Positions 36,158 to 45,420 of a stretch of DNA of 64,000 nucleotides are shown piece by piece. Made by a program: the position numbers and the translations under genes. This DNA is from a bacterium (GTDB lineage: Bacteria; Bdellovibrionota_C; UBA2361; SZUA-149; JAQTWB01): positions 1 through 64,000 of the forward strand of contig JAQTWB010000003.1 of NCBI GenBank assembly GCA_028689495.1, read 5' to 3'. How positions within the stretch are numbered: the first letter of the stretch is position 1; each line of letters starts with the position of its first letter. The notes under the pieces were generated by a model that saw only the letters and a program-made list of their open reading frames with translations, did not search any database and was not told the DNA's origin.

Positions 36158-37039
36158 TTATTTCTCCTCTAGAATTTTTCTTTCCGCTTCAAGCACAGTA
36201 TTTGATAGCAACATCGCAATGGTCATCGGCCCCACGCCACCGGGCACTGGCGTAATCGCCGCAACCTGCTCAAGGACATCATCATAATCAACGTCCCCGA
36301 CAAGACGACCGTCATCAAGACGATTAATGCCGACATCAATAACAATTGATCCAGGTTTGACAAAATCACTCTTGATCATCTGCGGACGTCCGACCGCCGC
36401 GACAAGGATATCGGCCCTGCGACACTCAGCCGGCAAATCTTTGGTTCGGGAATGGCAGATGGTGACGGTACAATTTTCCTCCAGAAAAAGAAGGGCCGCC
36501 GGCTTACCGACAAGAATCGAACGCCCAACAACAGCAACATGCTTCCCTGCCAAATCATTGCTGCCGTACAGTTGCTCACTAGCGTGTTTTGCCAAAAGTA
36601 AACAACCAAGTGGTGTACATGGACGATGCGCCTTGGCTCCACGAAGCAACATCCCCTGATTGACCGGATGAAGGCCATCAACGTCTTTTTCAGGGGAGAT
36701 CGCCATCAAAGCAGAAAATTCATCAAGGCCCTTGGGCAACGGCAATTGCAGCAGTATGCCATCGACATCATGGCGCTTACCAAGAGCACGGAGCTCAGAC
36801 TCCAACTTTTCCTGCGCCACATCGGCAGGCAAAGCGATATCAATCGCCTCCATCCCACATTTTTTTGCTCTTCGGGACTTCGACTGCACATAGACACGAG
36901 AGGCAGGATTATCCCCGACTAGCACCACTGCCAGCACGGGTGGCCGACCCAAAGTTTCTTTCACCGCGGCCGACCTCTCATGGAGTTGGGCTTCAACAGA
37001 AGCAGCATAGTTTTTGCCATCAATAACTAATGCAGACAT
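36158..37039 (-). CDS. folD: Bifunctional methylenetetrahydrofolate dehydrogenase/cyclohydrolase FolD
   Basis: Interconverts 5,10-methylene-THF and 10-formyl-THF, using the C1 units made by the gcv genes downstream. YVQSKSRRAKKCGMEA holds the catalytic Lys and GDNPASRVYV precedes it; GILLQLPLPKGLD, CTPLGCLLLAK and the NADP-binding VVGRSILVGKPAALLF follow. The ATG at 37039 (MSALVIDGKNYAA) has GGGAG five bases upstream; the 91 earlier track residues are leader plus a REP-like unit. 293 residues. First gene of the C1 operon. Confidence 0.97.
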   Translation of the reverse strand: MSALVIDGKNYAASVEAQLHERSAAVKETLGRPPVLAVVLVGDNPASRVYVQSKSRRAKKCGMEAIDIALPADVAQEKLESELRALGKRHDVDGILLQLPLPKGLDEFSALMAISPEKDVDGLHPVNQGMLLRGAKAHRPCTPLGCLLLAKHASEQLYGSNDLAGKHVAVVGRSILVGKPAALLFLEENCTVTICHSRTKDLPAECRRADILVAAVGRPQMIKSDFVKPGSIVIDVGINRLDDGRLVGDVDYDDVLEQVAAITPVPGGVGPMTIAMLLSNTVLEAERKILEEK

Positions 37040-37217
37040 GGCACTCCCGGGATAATCAATAGGTGGTTTTTGTCTGAGGACATCGCTCTTGAACAGGGTA
37101 TCGCTATACATCAGCCTTGCCTTGGCTGGCAAACCCAGCAAAAAAATTGCACGTAAACCCATCGCGAGGTCGCGCATTCCGGGAATCCTGCGGAAGAGTG
37201 CAGTGGGGCGTAGTGAG

Positions 37218-37283
37218 GCAGCGAGGCGGGAGCTCTGCTGCCAATATTTGAGGATTACCTGCCGCGCCGAGCTGGAGCTCGGC
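37218..37283. repeat. REP-like two-palindrome unit, family B copy 1
   Basis: GGCAGC...GCTGCC (37218-37243, containing GAGCTCTGCTGCC) and GCCGAGCT-GG-AGCTCGGC (37266-37283) form a head-to-head pair in the folD leader. Both halves recur together at 59321-59370 inside a coding sequence. The 411-bp gap between minE and folD otherwise contains the min terminator and a 10-bp inverted repeat, and no riboswitch that I can recognise. Confidence 0.65.
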
Positions 37284-37357
37284 ACGCCCACGGCGACAAG
37301 TTCAACTCTCACCTTTCAACTGCAGGTTTATGATCTTTTGTTAGCCGCCCACACAAT

Positions 37358-37380
37358 AAAAAAGAGCCCCGAAGGCTCTT
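37358..37380 (-). terminator. Rho-independent terminator of minCDE
   Basis: On the minus strand AAGAGCC-TTCGG-GGCTCTT followed by TTTTATT, about 70 bases past the minE stop. The TTCG-type loop and the U-run make it convincing; the plus strand also ends in CTTT and may work bidirectionally. Confidence 0.82.
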
Positions 37381-37405
37381 CTTTATTCAACGCGGAGAAC
37401 ATACT

Positions 37406-37437
37406 CCATAAGGCTAGTCGTGACACGAGCCTTATGG
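37406..37437. repeat. 10-bp inverted repeat between minE and its terminator
   Basis: CCATAAGGCT at 37406 pairs exactly with AGCCTTATGG at 37428. It sits between the minE stop and the terminator hairpin and may be a 3'-end stabilising stem. Confidence 0.5.
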
Positions 37438-37450
37438 AAATCAGACTAGG

Positions 37451-37729
37451 TTAGGCAGCTTTCTTCGTCGGAGTCTTGCCAACTACCGGTGTATTAATCA
37501 TCAAGGCAGTGCTCGAGTCTGTTCTCTGCCACTCGATGTTCAAATCTTGGCCTTCAAGTTCAAAATACTTGGAAATAACTTCCATCAGGTCTTTCTTGAA
37601 GAGATCCATATCGGCTGAGCTAAGCCCACTCCTGTCCTGTACGAGCAGCATCTGCAGACGATTTTTTGCCGTCCTCTTGGAAAATCTTGGGCCGAAAAAT
37701 TTTGAGGTAAGTGACCTTAACACAACCAT
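37451..37729 (-). CDS. minE: Cell division topological specificity factor MinE
   Basis: Stimulates MinD ATPase and restricts MinC inhibition to the poles. The N-terminal amphipathic/anti-MinCD segment (LRSLTSKFFG then AKNRLQMLLVQDRSGL) and the C-terminal dimerisation region (LFKKDLMEVISKYFELEGQDLNIEWQRTDSSTALMINTPV) match MinE well. AGGAG is one base before the ATG; the in-frame GTG six bases later (37723) has better spacing and may be the true start. Last gene of minCDE. Confidence 0.96.
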   Translation of the reverse strand: MVVLRSLTSKFFGPRFSKRTAKNRLQMLLVQDRSGLSSADMDLFKKDLMEVISKYFELEGQDLNIEWQRTDSSTALMINTPVVGKTPTKKAA

Positions 37730-37817
37730 GCTCCTAATTTAGTCGTTATCTCTTGCACATTCACCAATCTGCCGATCCTCTGAAAGAATCATCTGAAGGG
37801 ATCGACAGGGAACGCCC

Positions 37818-38618
37818 TTAGGCTGAGGCCATTCCGAAGCGCCTGGACACTTTCGCCCAAAAACCTTCGCTGACTTGCAAATCTTCACCAGTAACGGATG
37901 CCCCAATCAACCTGTCAACGATCTTCAAGAAAGATTGGCCGGCTTTTGACTTGGGATTATAGACAACCGGATCTCCAGTGTTGGCAGAGACTACAACATC
38001 ATTGTCTTTAAGAACAAGACCTATCTGTTCAATCCCCAGGATATCAATAACATCCTGCGGTGAAAGCATGTCGCCGCGCTTGACCATATCTTTGTCGACT
38101 CGATTGATCAGCAACTGTGGTTCGATTCCACGAGCCGCAAGCAACCCGACAACACGGTCAGCATCACGAATTGCCGAAACCTCCGGAGTCGTCACCAGAA
38201 GCGCTTCATCAGCACCGGCACAGGCGTTACGAAAACCTTGCTCAATTCCCGCAGGTGAATCAATCAATACAAAATGAAATTCACGCTTGAAAGAATCAAC
38301 TACCTCTTTCATCTCCTCTTCATTGACCACATCCTTGTCATCAGTCTGAGAGGCAGGAAGAAGGTAAAGATTATTTGAACGCTTGGACTTGATAATTGCC
38401 TGCTGTGGTTTGCAGCGACCCTTAATGACATCAACCAGGTTAAAAACGATCCGGTTTTCCAACCCCATGATAACGTCAAGGTTGCGAAGTCCGATATCAC
38501 CATCAATTACCAACACTCTCTTTCCCTTCAGAGCCAGAGCAGCCCCGAGATTAGCCGTTGTTGTGGTTTTCCCTACTCCCCCTTTGCCGGAAGTAATAAC
38601 AATTGCACGACCTGTCAT
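37818..38618 (-). CDS. minD: Septum site-determining ATPase MinD
   Basis: Deviant Walker A GKGGVGKTTTTANLG at residues 10-24, VIDGDIGLRNLDVIMGLENR and LIDSPAGIEQGF are the ParA/MinD signatures. The C-terminal amphipathic helix GFWAKVSRRFG gives membrane binding. It recruits MinC and oscillates with MinE. 266 residues, in operon order minC-minD-minE. Confidence 0.98.
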   Translation of the reverse strand: MTGRAIVITSGKGGVGKTTTTANLGAALALKGKRVLVIDGDIGLRNLDVIMGLENRIVFNLVDVIKGRCKPQQAIIKSKRSNNLYLLPASQTDDKDVVNEEEMKEVVDSFKREFHFVLIDSPAGIEQGFRNACAGADEALLVTTPEVSAIRDADRVVGLLAARGIEPQLLINRVDKDMVKRGDMLSPQDVIDILGIEQIGLVLKDNDVVVSANTGDPVVYNPKSKAGQSFLKIVDRLIGASVTGEDLQVSEGFWAKVSRRFGMASA

Positions 38619-38690
38619 AATCTCACCCTGTTTAATACTGACCTTGCGATCCTCAACCCTGTAACCAAGAAGCCCTAACCAAAAAAAAGC

Positions 38691-39809
38691 TTAACAGCCC
38701 TGCCTGGACAATCTCTTCCTTTGCAGCGCCTTTGCTTCATAAGCCTCAACGACAATCCGACGATCTTCAATGTGCGCAATCTCAACACCTCGCACCAGAT
38801 CATCACTTCCACGGGAAATCACGCTGCCGATACGAAGCTGCATCGGTCTCATTTGCACAGCAATAATCACCCTGTCCTGATATTCATCGTCATAAGCCGA
38901 AGCATGAGCCGTGCCGCGCAAGCTGCCAAGCACGATGATATCCCCACCAGCAATCAAATCCGCCCCAGGATTGACATCCCCTACCACAACCAGACTGTAT
39001 GGCGTCTCTATCTTCTGCCCGGAACGAAGCGTGCCGAAAATCACCTTGGCATTGGCATCCTCTTCATAAAGCAGCTCGTCACCAAGATATTTGGCAAAGC
39101 TCTGTGCATATGCACGACCAACGCTGCTCGCACGATCCCTGCTATCAAGTGCGACACATGTCCCCGGGACACGGCTTGCTTTAACCACATCCGGCGTAGT
39201 TTCCTCAAGATAGTCATCTCCTGACAGGACCTCCAGATCATCTGTCGAGAGAGAGCCGGACATCGCACTATCGAAAAAACTCAGCATCGTCGGACGAATC
39301 TCACCACCTTCATCAAACTCATCAACAGCAAACAATGGCCGACCATTAGAAACCGGCTGAACATTCACCTTCCCTTCTGCCGTATCCTTGTTGCCGGAAG
39401 GCTGAGCCAAAAGATTAGCCGAAACATTTTCAGGCAACTCGTCTGCTTGAGACAGAGCGACACGACCAACAGGCTTTCTGCGCCTGGTAACCTCAATGCC
39501 AAAATTCTCTTTGAGAACCCTCTCCAGCTCCAACCCCTGCTCTTTATTCGGCATACGATCCAGCCATTCGATGGAGACCTTGCCTCCTTGAAAAAAATTC
39601 TTTCTCTCAAGCAAAAACTGGTTGAGCTCCTCGACGATCGCCCCCCAAGGACTTCGCCCATCAATACGGAGAATAAGGCCATCCTCTGTTCCGCGTGCGC
39701 TCACCACCCGGGAAGAACCCTCTGCGAAGAAGCTCTTCCTTGCCGATTCGTCTCCCGATATCGAAGGTCCGTCGTTCATGAATCTCAACTTTTTCTGAAT
39801 CTGTATCAT
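38691..39809 (-). CDS. minC: Septum site-determining protein MinC, extended linker
   Basis: Inhibits FtsZ polymerisation at non-central sites. N-terminal domain DGLILRIDGRSPWGAIVEELNQFL...GGKVSIEWLDR (about 45-105) and the C-terminal beta-helix VVVGDVNPGADLIAGGDIIVLGSLRGTAHASA (about 275-310) are clear. The 372 residues are about 140 more than E. coli MinC. The excess is an acidic, low-similarity linker (about 125-250, e.g. EFDEGGEIRPTMLSF) between the domains. ATG 39809 has a weak Shine-Dalgarno; ATG at 39779 is an alternative. Confidence 0.93.
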   Translation of the reverse strand: MIQIQKKLRFMNDGPSISGDESARKSFFAEGSSRVVSARGTEDGLILRIDGRSPWGAIVEELNQFLLERKNFFQGGKVSIEWLDRMPNKEQGLELERVLKENFGIEVTRRRKPVGRVALSQADELPENVSANLLAQPSGNKDTAEGKVNVQPVSNGRPLFAVDEFDEGGEIRPTMLSFFDSAMSGSLSTDDLEVLSGDDYLEETTPDVVKASRVPGTCVALDSRDRASSVGRAYAQSFAKYLGDELLYEEDANAKVIFGTLRSGQKIETPYSLVVVGDVNPGADLIAGGDIIVLGSLRGTAHASAYDDEYQDRVIIAVQMRPMQLRIGSVISRGSDDLVRGVEIAHIEDRRIVVEAYEAKALQRKRLSRQGC

Positions 39810-40071
39810 TGACAGGTCAGCCGGATAGCCTCCCTACACAAAGTGCTATATAACATGCCCCCCAGAACTTCAAGTAAGTTATAGCTATAGATTTTCAAAA
39901 TACTTTCAACACTTTTTCTTACTGAGAAAACCTTCTATGCCAAAGTAATCAGGAGAAAATTTCTTGCACTGCAACAGACAGTAAGGCAGGGTTCAAGCCG
40001 CCGGGGCACTCCCGGAAACCGGAGCGGACCTCAAGACCGAAGCCGCCCAAACCATTCGGAGTGAAAAACAA

Positions 40072-40659
40072 ATGAAAAAGTTATTCCTTCTTGTTCTCAC
40101 AATCCTCGCCATTTCAGTTCGGGGAGAAGATGTATATGGAGAAAACAACATGCTAAAAGCAACAATCGAAACCTCTAAGGGCACAATCGAAATCAACTTG
40201 TTCCCCGACAAAGTGCCGGTCACCATCGCCAACTTTGTTAATCTCGCCCAACGAGGCTACTACGATGGACTCAAGTTTCATCGCGTAATTCCTGATTTCA
40301 TGATTCAGGGCGGAGACCCGGTGGGCAACGGATCTGGTGGCCCCGGCTATCGCTTCGAAGACGAATTTGATCCTTCATTAAAGCACAACAAACCGGGCAT
40401 CCTTTCAATGGCCAATGCCGGACCAGGAACAAATGGCAGCCAGTTCTTTATCACCCACTTGCCGACACCTTGGCTTGACGGCAAACATTCGGTGTTCGGA
40501 GAGGTTACTTCTGGCCAGGACGTGGTGAATGCCATCGCACAAGGAGATACCATCAAGAGCATAACGATCAACGGTGACACTACTGCTTTGCTGGAAAAAG
40601 TTGGAGACAAGGTCGCTGCCTGGAATCAAGTGTTAGATAAAAACTTTCCTAGAAAGTAG
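40072..40659 (+). CDS. Exported peptidyl-prolyl cis-trans isomerase (cyclophilin)
   Basis: Probable periplasmic foldase. Signal peptide [18 protein letters not shown], then a cyclophilin domain with [50 protein letters not shown]. The active-site Arg and the QFFIT strand are intact. 195 residues, E. coli PpiA/PpiB-like. GGAG lies about ten bases before the ATG. Monocistronic with a terminator downstream. Confidence 0.93.
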   Translation: MKKLFLLVLTILAISVRGEDVYGENNMLKATIETSKGTIEINLFPDKVPVTIANFVNLAQRGYYDGLKFHRVIPDFMIQGGDPVGNGSGGPGYRFEDEFDPSLKHNKPGILSMANAGPGTNGSQFFITHLPTPWLDGKHSVFGEVTSGQDVVNAIAQGDTIKSITINGDTTALLEKVGDKVAAWNQVLDKNFPRK

Positions 40660-40669
40660 CGTTGATAAC

Positions 40670-40713
40670 CTGTCCGGGTTGATTGCCGGCCCGGGCAGAT
40701 AAAAATATTTTTA
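40670..40713 (+). terminator. Rho-independent terminator after the cyclophilin gene
   Basis: CTGTCCGGG (40670) pairs with CCCGGGCAG (40690) with one mismatch, followed by ATAAAAATATTTTTAT. An AT-rich rather than pure U tail, but position and stem fit an intrinsic terminator. Confidence 0.65.
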
Positions 40714-40835
40714 TAGAACCCAGCTCTTGACCTTTATGTTGATTAAATGCCACTATCTCCGAGTTGTTCACTGACAATTCATTTTTCAAGGTTTTCCCCG
40801 GTTAAGTTGTAAACAAACCTACACAAAGGTGCCCC

Positions 40836-41075
40836 GTGGGAAGCACAATAAAACACATTGCCGAATCATTCTCGGACTTTATAAACGCCACCATCTTACT
40901 TCCGCTCAAAGACCTTAGCGACATCGCTCATGAAAGCGGGCATACGACCAGCGACATGAGCACAACCAGCAAAAGTTCAGTTACTTATCTGGCAAAATCA
41001 ATCGTCTTGCAGAAAACTCTGGTAAGCGACAAAAACGCCATGCTCCATAGCCGCTACTATCTGCCACGTTGTTGA
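40836..41075 (+). CDS. Possible small protein, 79 residues
   Basis: GTG start with AAAGGTG seven bases upstream; no competing gene on either strand, and a terminator precedes it. The sequence is Ser/Thr-rich with a helical N-terminus (KHIAESFSDFINATILLPLKDLSDIAHESG) and an ordinary composition, but I recognise no family. It could be a chance ORF in the leader of ispH. Confidence 0.35.
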   Translation: MGSTIKHIAESFSDFINATILLPLKDLSDIAHESGHTTSDMSTTSKSSVTYLAKSIVLQKTLVSDKNAMLHSRYYLPRC

Positions 41076-41139
41076 GGGTCTTTCCTGCAGCTGTTATAGG
41101 GAGTCAAAAACCCCCTACAAACCGCAGGATGGGCCACCC

Positions 41140-42363
41140 ATGGCAAGAAGCTTTGCAATACCAGACTTTTATCGCTCATCTTATATTCGCACGATCAAGC
41201 TGCATCGACAGGCGACAGACCCGCGCAAAAAAGATCTGACACCATCTTTGCTCGACTTTGGTCCACTGCGTTTTAAGATTGCCCGACACTTCGGCTTTTG
41301 CTTCGGTGTAGAAAACGCCATCGAAATCGCTTATCGGGCGATTGAAGAAAATCCCGGAAAAAAAATCTATCTGTTAAGTGAGATGATTCACAACCCCGAG
41401 GTCAACAACGATCTGCTTAGTCGGGGCGTGCGTTTTCTGATGGACACTTCGGGAGAGCGGCTAATAAATTTTTCTGAACTCGGACCTGAAGACATCGTCA
41501 TTGTTCCGGCCTTTGGCACAACAATAGAACTCTGCAACGAACTTGCCGAGCGCGGAATCGACCCCGACTTCTACGACACAACCTGTCCCTTTGTCGAAAA
41601 AGTCTGGAAGCGATCCTCCGACCTCGGGGAACAGCAATATGCGGTAATTATCCACGGCAAAAAAACACACGAAGAAACCCGCGCAACATTTTCACACAGT
41701 AAAGAAACTGCGCCAACGCTTGTTTTACGAGATATGCCGGAAGCAGAAATTCTTGCTGAATTCATTTCAGGCAAACGTCCAGCCAACGAATTCTCTGCGA
41801 TATTTGGCTCAGCGGTCACAACAAATTTTGACCCTGAGCTTCACCTCACGCGACTGGGAGTCGTAAACCAGACAACAATGCTTGCCAGCGAAACTGCAGC
41901 AATTGCCTTACGTATCAAGTCTGCCCTCGCCGAAAAATATGGCGAAGAAAATCTCCCCCAACATTTTGCCGATACCAGAGATACACTTTGCTATGCGACA
42001 CAGGAAAACCAAAGTGCCACAACTGCCTTGATGTCCTGTGGCGCCGATCTGGCAATCGTCGTCGGTGGCTATAACAGCTCCAACACTTCTCATCTGGTCG
42101 AACTTCTGGAACAGGCAATGCCGACCTATTACGTTTGTGGGGAACAGGAAATCATGAACGAAAAGACAATCCGTCACTTCTGTCTCGAAAAAAGAGAGAT
42201 AGTTGAAACTACAGACTGGCTATTAAAAACTCCTCTGACAATCGCCATCACCTCTGGTGCCAGCTGCCCGGATACAACAGTCGACAGGGTTATCAGAAAA
42301 GTAACATCCCTTGTCCCGGGTTGCTGTAGCGCCGAAGACGCATTGAAACCCTTTGTGGTGTGA
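41140..42363 (+). CDS. ispH: 4-hydroxy-3-methylbut-2-enyl diphosphate reductase IspH, long form
   Basis: Final step of the MEP isoprenoid pathway, an iron-sulfur enzyme giving IPP and DMAPP. The three cluster cysteines are in FGFCFGVENA, DTTCPFVEKVWKR and TSGASCPDTTVD. The 407 residues and the N-terminal extension (about 45 residues before RFKIARHFGFCFGV) place it with the long plant/cyanobacterium/Bacteroidetes-type group rather than the 310-residue enterobacterial enzyme. AGGATGGG lies eight bases upstream. Converges on hemC across a tandem repeat. Confidence 0.96.
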   Translation: MARSFAIPDFYRSSYIRTIKLHRQATDPRKKDLTPSLLDFGPLRFKIARHFGFCFGVENAIEIAYRAIEENPGKKIYLLSEMIHNPEVNNDLLSRGVRFLMDTSGERLINFSELGPEDIVIVPAFGTTIELCNELAERGIDPDFYDTTCPFVEKVWKRSSDLGEQQYAVIIHGKKTHEETRATFSHSKETAPTLVLRDMPEAEILAEFISGKRPANEFSAIFGSAVTTNFDPELHLTRLGVVNQTTMLASETAAIALRIKSALAEKYGEENLPQHFADTRDTLCYATQENQSATTALMSCGADLAIVVGGYNSSNTSHLVELLEQAMPTYYVCGEQEIMNEKTIRHFCLEKREIVETTDWLLKTPLTIAITSGASCPDTTVDRVIRKVTSLVPGCCSAEDALKPFVV

Positions 42364-42404
42364 ATGTCGCGCCTGAGCGAGTCTCGGGGTGATGACGAGT
42401 GCTT

Positions 42405-42566
42405 AAGAGCCTGGAAGGCTCTTCTACGTTGCTCAAATTGCGGCGTTAACGTTAGACGGCCATCTTGGAGCGTGACTGGCGCTTGCTCAAGAGCCTGGAA
42501 GGCTCTTCTACGTTGTTCAAATTGCGGCGTTAACGTAGACGCGCCATCTTGGCGCGTGACTGCGCC
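42405..42566. repeat. Tandem 84-bp repeat with REP-like hairpins (family C)
   Basis: Two copies with a period of 84 bases. Each opens with AGAGCC-TGGAA-GGCTCT plus TCTACGTTG, then AAATTGCGGCGTTAACGT and a GCCATCTTGG(C/A)GCGTGAC segment that is itself palindromic in copy 2 (GCGCCATCTTGGCGC). It fills the 215-bp convergent gap between ispH and hemC. The minus-strand ORF at 42174 translating it is a shadow. Confidence 0.8.
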
Positions 42567-42579
42567 GAAGAGTGACGAC

Positions 42580-43542
42580 CTAGTGAAGTAATTTCTCCGC
42601 TCCTTGCGCAAGAAGACTCTTGGCAACGCCCGCCCCCAGCTCCTGACACTGAGCAATGGATTCACGGTCCGCCACAGCACCTTCAGCTCTGGCTTCAATC
42701 ATCACTTCACCATCAACGGAGAATACTTGGGCCCTAAGAGACAGACGTGCCTCAACAATTTCGGCGAAAACACCTACTGCACTGTTACAGTCAGCACCGA
42801 GAATACGCACAACCTCGCGTTCGGCAATAAAACACTGTTCAGTCGAAGTATCGACAAGAGACAAAAGTATCCGACGAACCGCATCATCTTCAATGCGAGA
42901 CTGCACTGCCAGTATTCCCTGATTAACTGCCGGCAAGCAAAGTTCGGCAGAGAGAAGCGACATATATTCAGGAAAAAGACCAAGGCGCTCGATGCCCGCG
43001 GCGGCAAGCACCGCAAAATCAACATCTCCCTCTAAAAGTTTTCGCAAACGGGTTGGCACATTCCCGCGAAGCGGTTGAATTTCAAGATCTGGCCTCTGAT
43101 ATAACAGCTGCGCCCGCCGCCGTTTGCTCGCCGTGCCCAGACGCGCCCCGGATGGCAATGTCTGCAACAATTCAAGACTGGGAGACGAGCTGGCTACGGC
43201 ACCAGCAGAAAGAGGCTTGCGGGAAAGAAGCACGTCCAAGGGATTTGCACGCGGCAGAACTGAAGTAATCCATGTTCCATCAACTATATCACCTGGCACG
43301 TCTTTAGCTGAATGAACGGCAATATCAATATCACTAGCAAGCAGAGCCTGCTCAAGTTCGTGAACCCACTCTTTTTTATCACTCACTCCAGCCTGCGTTG
43401 TCCCTTGCTTCAGACAACCAGTAGTTTTAACAATACGAATCTCAATTTGAACATCATGATTGTGACGAGCGATCTCCTGCTCGACCTTACGCGCCTGCCA
43501 TAGAGCAAGCTCACTGCCACGGGTGCCTATCCGCAATTTCAT
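42580..43542 (-). CDS. hemC: Porphobilinogen deaminase (hydroxymethylbilane synthase)
   Basis: Polymerises four porphobilinogens in haem synthesis. The dipyrromethane-cofactor cysteine is in LGADCNSAVGVFAE; MKLRIGTRGSELALWQAR, SAKDVP and PRANPLDVLLS are the other signatures. 320 residues. Its ATG overlaps the ribBA TGA (ATGA), an unusual neighbour: hemC is more often followed by hemD, which is not seen here. Confidence 0.97.
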   Translation of the reverse strand: MKLRIGTRGSELALWQARKVEQEIARHNHDVQIEIRIVKTTGCLKQGTTQAGVSDKKEWVHELEQALLASDIDIAVHSAKDVPGDIVDGTWITSVLPRANPLDVLLSRKPLSAGAVASSSPSLELLQTLPSGARLGTASKRRRAQLLYQRPDLEIQPLRGNVPTRLRKLLEGDVDFAVLAAAGIERLGLFPEYMSLLSAELCLPAVNQGILAVQSRIEDDAVRRILLSLVDTSTEQCFIAEREVVRILGADCNSAVGVFAEIVEARLSLRAQVFSVDGEVMIEARAEGAVADRESIAQCQELGAGVAKSLLAQGAEKLLH

Positions 43543-44822
43543 TGCCGTTCCTTCTCGACCGCAACAAGATTCGAAATAATATGCCCCATCCGATCGCGCT
43601 TTGTTTCGAGATATTGAAGGTTTTCCTTATGCACACCACCGACATGCTCAAGACGCTCTTTCACCTCGATACCGTAATCTTCTAGCGAAGTGACCTTTTC
43701 AGGATTGTTGCTAAGCAACCGAATCCGGGAGAGACCGAGAGCCTGGAGAATCTGCGCAGCACCACGAAAACTTCGCATGTCGGCTGCAAAACCCAGTTTA
43801 AGATTTGCATCTACCGTATCATAACCTTGATCCTGCAAATCATAAGCACGAATCTTGTTACCGAGACCGATACCGCGACCTTCCTGAAAAAGATAAATCA
43901 GCACTCCTTCGCCTTCGGTCACAATTCTCTCCAGTGCCTCGCGGAACTGCCATCCGCAATCACAGCGCCGACTGCCAAAAATGTCTCCCGTCAGACATTC
44001 GGAATGAATGCGCACACACGCCCCATTTTCCGGATTCCCCGCAATAAATACCAGATGTTCGCTACCATCAAGGTCATCCTCATATACGCGCACCTCAATT
44101 TCTGGCGCGGCTCCACTCAAACCCTGCTCCAGCCCGGCGAGAAAGCCCTCGCCCAAAGCATCTTCGATTGTAACACTGCACCGTGCTACTTCGCGCATAA
44201 CCACTTCGCGATGCAGGCGATACTGAACTATTTCCTCGACAGAAGTGAGCGAAAGACCATGATTAATACAATACTGCTGCAACGCCTCGCCGCGCAGCAT
44301 TTCCCCGTCAGCGCCCATAATTTCGCAAATCACTCCGGCAGGGCGAAGACCGGCGAGTCGTGCCAAATCAACTGCCGCTTCTGTCTGTCCACGACGGCGC
44401 AAAACTCCACCTGGGACCGCCCGTAAAGGAAAGACAAACCCCGGAGAGACAAAGCTTTCAGCTCGCGCACCTTCCTTGACGGCCTCACGAATCGTCAGTG
44501 CCCGACTACTCGCCGAGACACCACTACCCACTACAGACCTGTGATCAATACTGACCGTAAAATTAGTACCGAACGGACTTTTGTTATCAGATACCTGCAT
44601 CGAAAGCCCTAGAGTTTCAACCATGGTTTCGTGAAGACTAAGACAAATTAGCCCTCGCCCCTCAGTCATCATAAAAGCCAAATCTTCTGCCGAAACATTT
44701 TCCGCAGCAATCGTCAGATCACCTTCATTTTCGCGATTGGCATCATCAACTACAACAACTGCTTTCCCCCGGCGAATATCATCAATCACTTCTTCAATCG
44801 GGGTCATGATTAGCTCATTCAC
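43539..44822 (-). CDS. ribBA: Bifunctional RibBA: DHBP synthase / GTP cyclohydrolase II
   Basis: Makes 3,4-dihydroxy-2-butanone-4-phosphate and opens GTP for riboflavin synthesis. N-terminal RibB has VVVVDDANRENEGDL and the D-rich acid centre; C-terminal RibA has the zinc motif GSRRCDCGWQFREALE and LLSNNPEKVTSLEDYGIEV. The GTG at 44822 has GAGGTG five bases upstream and overlaps the ribE stop, so I choose it (427 residues); ATG 44807 is the conventional alternative. Coupled to ribE upstream and hemC downstream. Confidence 0.97.
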   Translation of the reverse strand: MNELIMTPIEEVIDDIRRGKAVVVVDDANRENEGDLTIAAENVSAEDLAFMMTEGRGLICLSLHETMVETLGLSMQVSDNKSPFGTNFTVSIDHRSVVGSGVSASSRALTIREAVKEGARAESFVSPGFVFPLRAVPGGVLRRRGQTEAAVDLARLAGLRPAGVICEIMGADGEMLRGEALQQYCINHGLSLTSVEEIVQYRLHREVVMREVARCSVTIEDALGEGFLAGLEQGLSGAAPEIEVRVYEDDLDGSEHLVFIAGNPENGACVRIHSECLTGDIFGSRRCDCGWQFREALERIVTEGEGVLIYLFQEGRGIGLGNKIRAYDLQDQGYDTVDANLKLGFAADMRSFRGAAQILQALGLSRIRLLSNNPEKVTSLEDYGIEVKERLEHVGGVHKENLQYLETKRDRMGHIISNLVAVEKERQ

Positions 44823-45420
44823 CTGAACACCTCGCATTAAGTGCGTGAACAACATAACGAGCCAGGCTATCGATTTCGATATTTACCTGTTCGCCAACAA
44901 CAAGTGCTCCCAGGGTGGTTACCTCTGCTGTGTGGGGGATAATATAAACAGAAAAAGTTTCCGTATTAACCTCTCCAACGGTCAGACTGACACCATCAAT
45001 TGTAATTGAGCCTTTTGCCGCAATATATTGAAAAAAGCCCCGAGGAACCGCAAAAATAAGCTTTATGGTATTAGCTTCCTCAGCTCGAGAAATCAGATGA
45101 CTGACCGCATCGACATGCCCTTGAACAAAATGTCCATCAATCGTATCCCCGACTTTCAAGCTCCGTTCAACGTTGACTTTCATACCCAACTTTAACTGCC
45201 CCAGCCGTGTGCAGCGCAATGTCTCACTGGCGAGCTCGAACGAGGCTTCATCGCCCTCGTGCCTGACGACTGTGAGACAGACACCAGAAACACAAATCGA
45301 ATCACCAATCCGAATCGACTTGCCATCAAACAACGACGAACCCAGAGCCAAGCAAGCTCCCCGCGCATCAGAACAAAAACTGCGAACTTCCGCACTGGCC
45401 GCAACTATTCCACTAAACAC
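44815..45420 (-). CDS. ribE: Riboflavin synthase alpha subunit
   Basis: Dismutates two lumazines to riboflavin. Two duplicated barrels, seen as MFSGIVAASAEVRSF ... SICVSGVCLTVV and then GHVDAVSHL ... SITIDGVSLTVGEV. The C-terminal helix RYVVHALNARC is present. 201 residues. Overlaps ribD by eight bases. The lumazine synthase ribH is not within the window. Confidence 0.96.
   Translation of the reverse strand: MFSGIVAASAEVRSFCSDARGACLALGSSLFDGKSIRIGDSICVSGVCLTVVRHEGDEASFELASETLRCTRLGQLKLGMKVNVERSLKVGDTIDGHFVQGHVDAVSHLISRAEEANTIKLIFAVPRGFFQYIAAKGSITIDGVSLTVGEVNTETFSVYIIPHTAEVTTLGALVVGEQVNIEIDSLARYVVHALNARCSGE

Noticed and set aside
37040-37357. Glycine riboswitch upstream of the folD-gcv operon
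   Set aside because: I read the minus strand of the gap and found no tandem glycine-aptamer core; only the REP-B unit and the min terminator are present.
42174-42698. Minus-strand ORF of 174 residues with repeated TPQFEQRRRAFQAL peptide
   Set aside because: It overlaps ispH and hemC and its repeat is only the 84-bp DNA repeat translated; no ribosome site.
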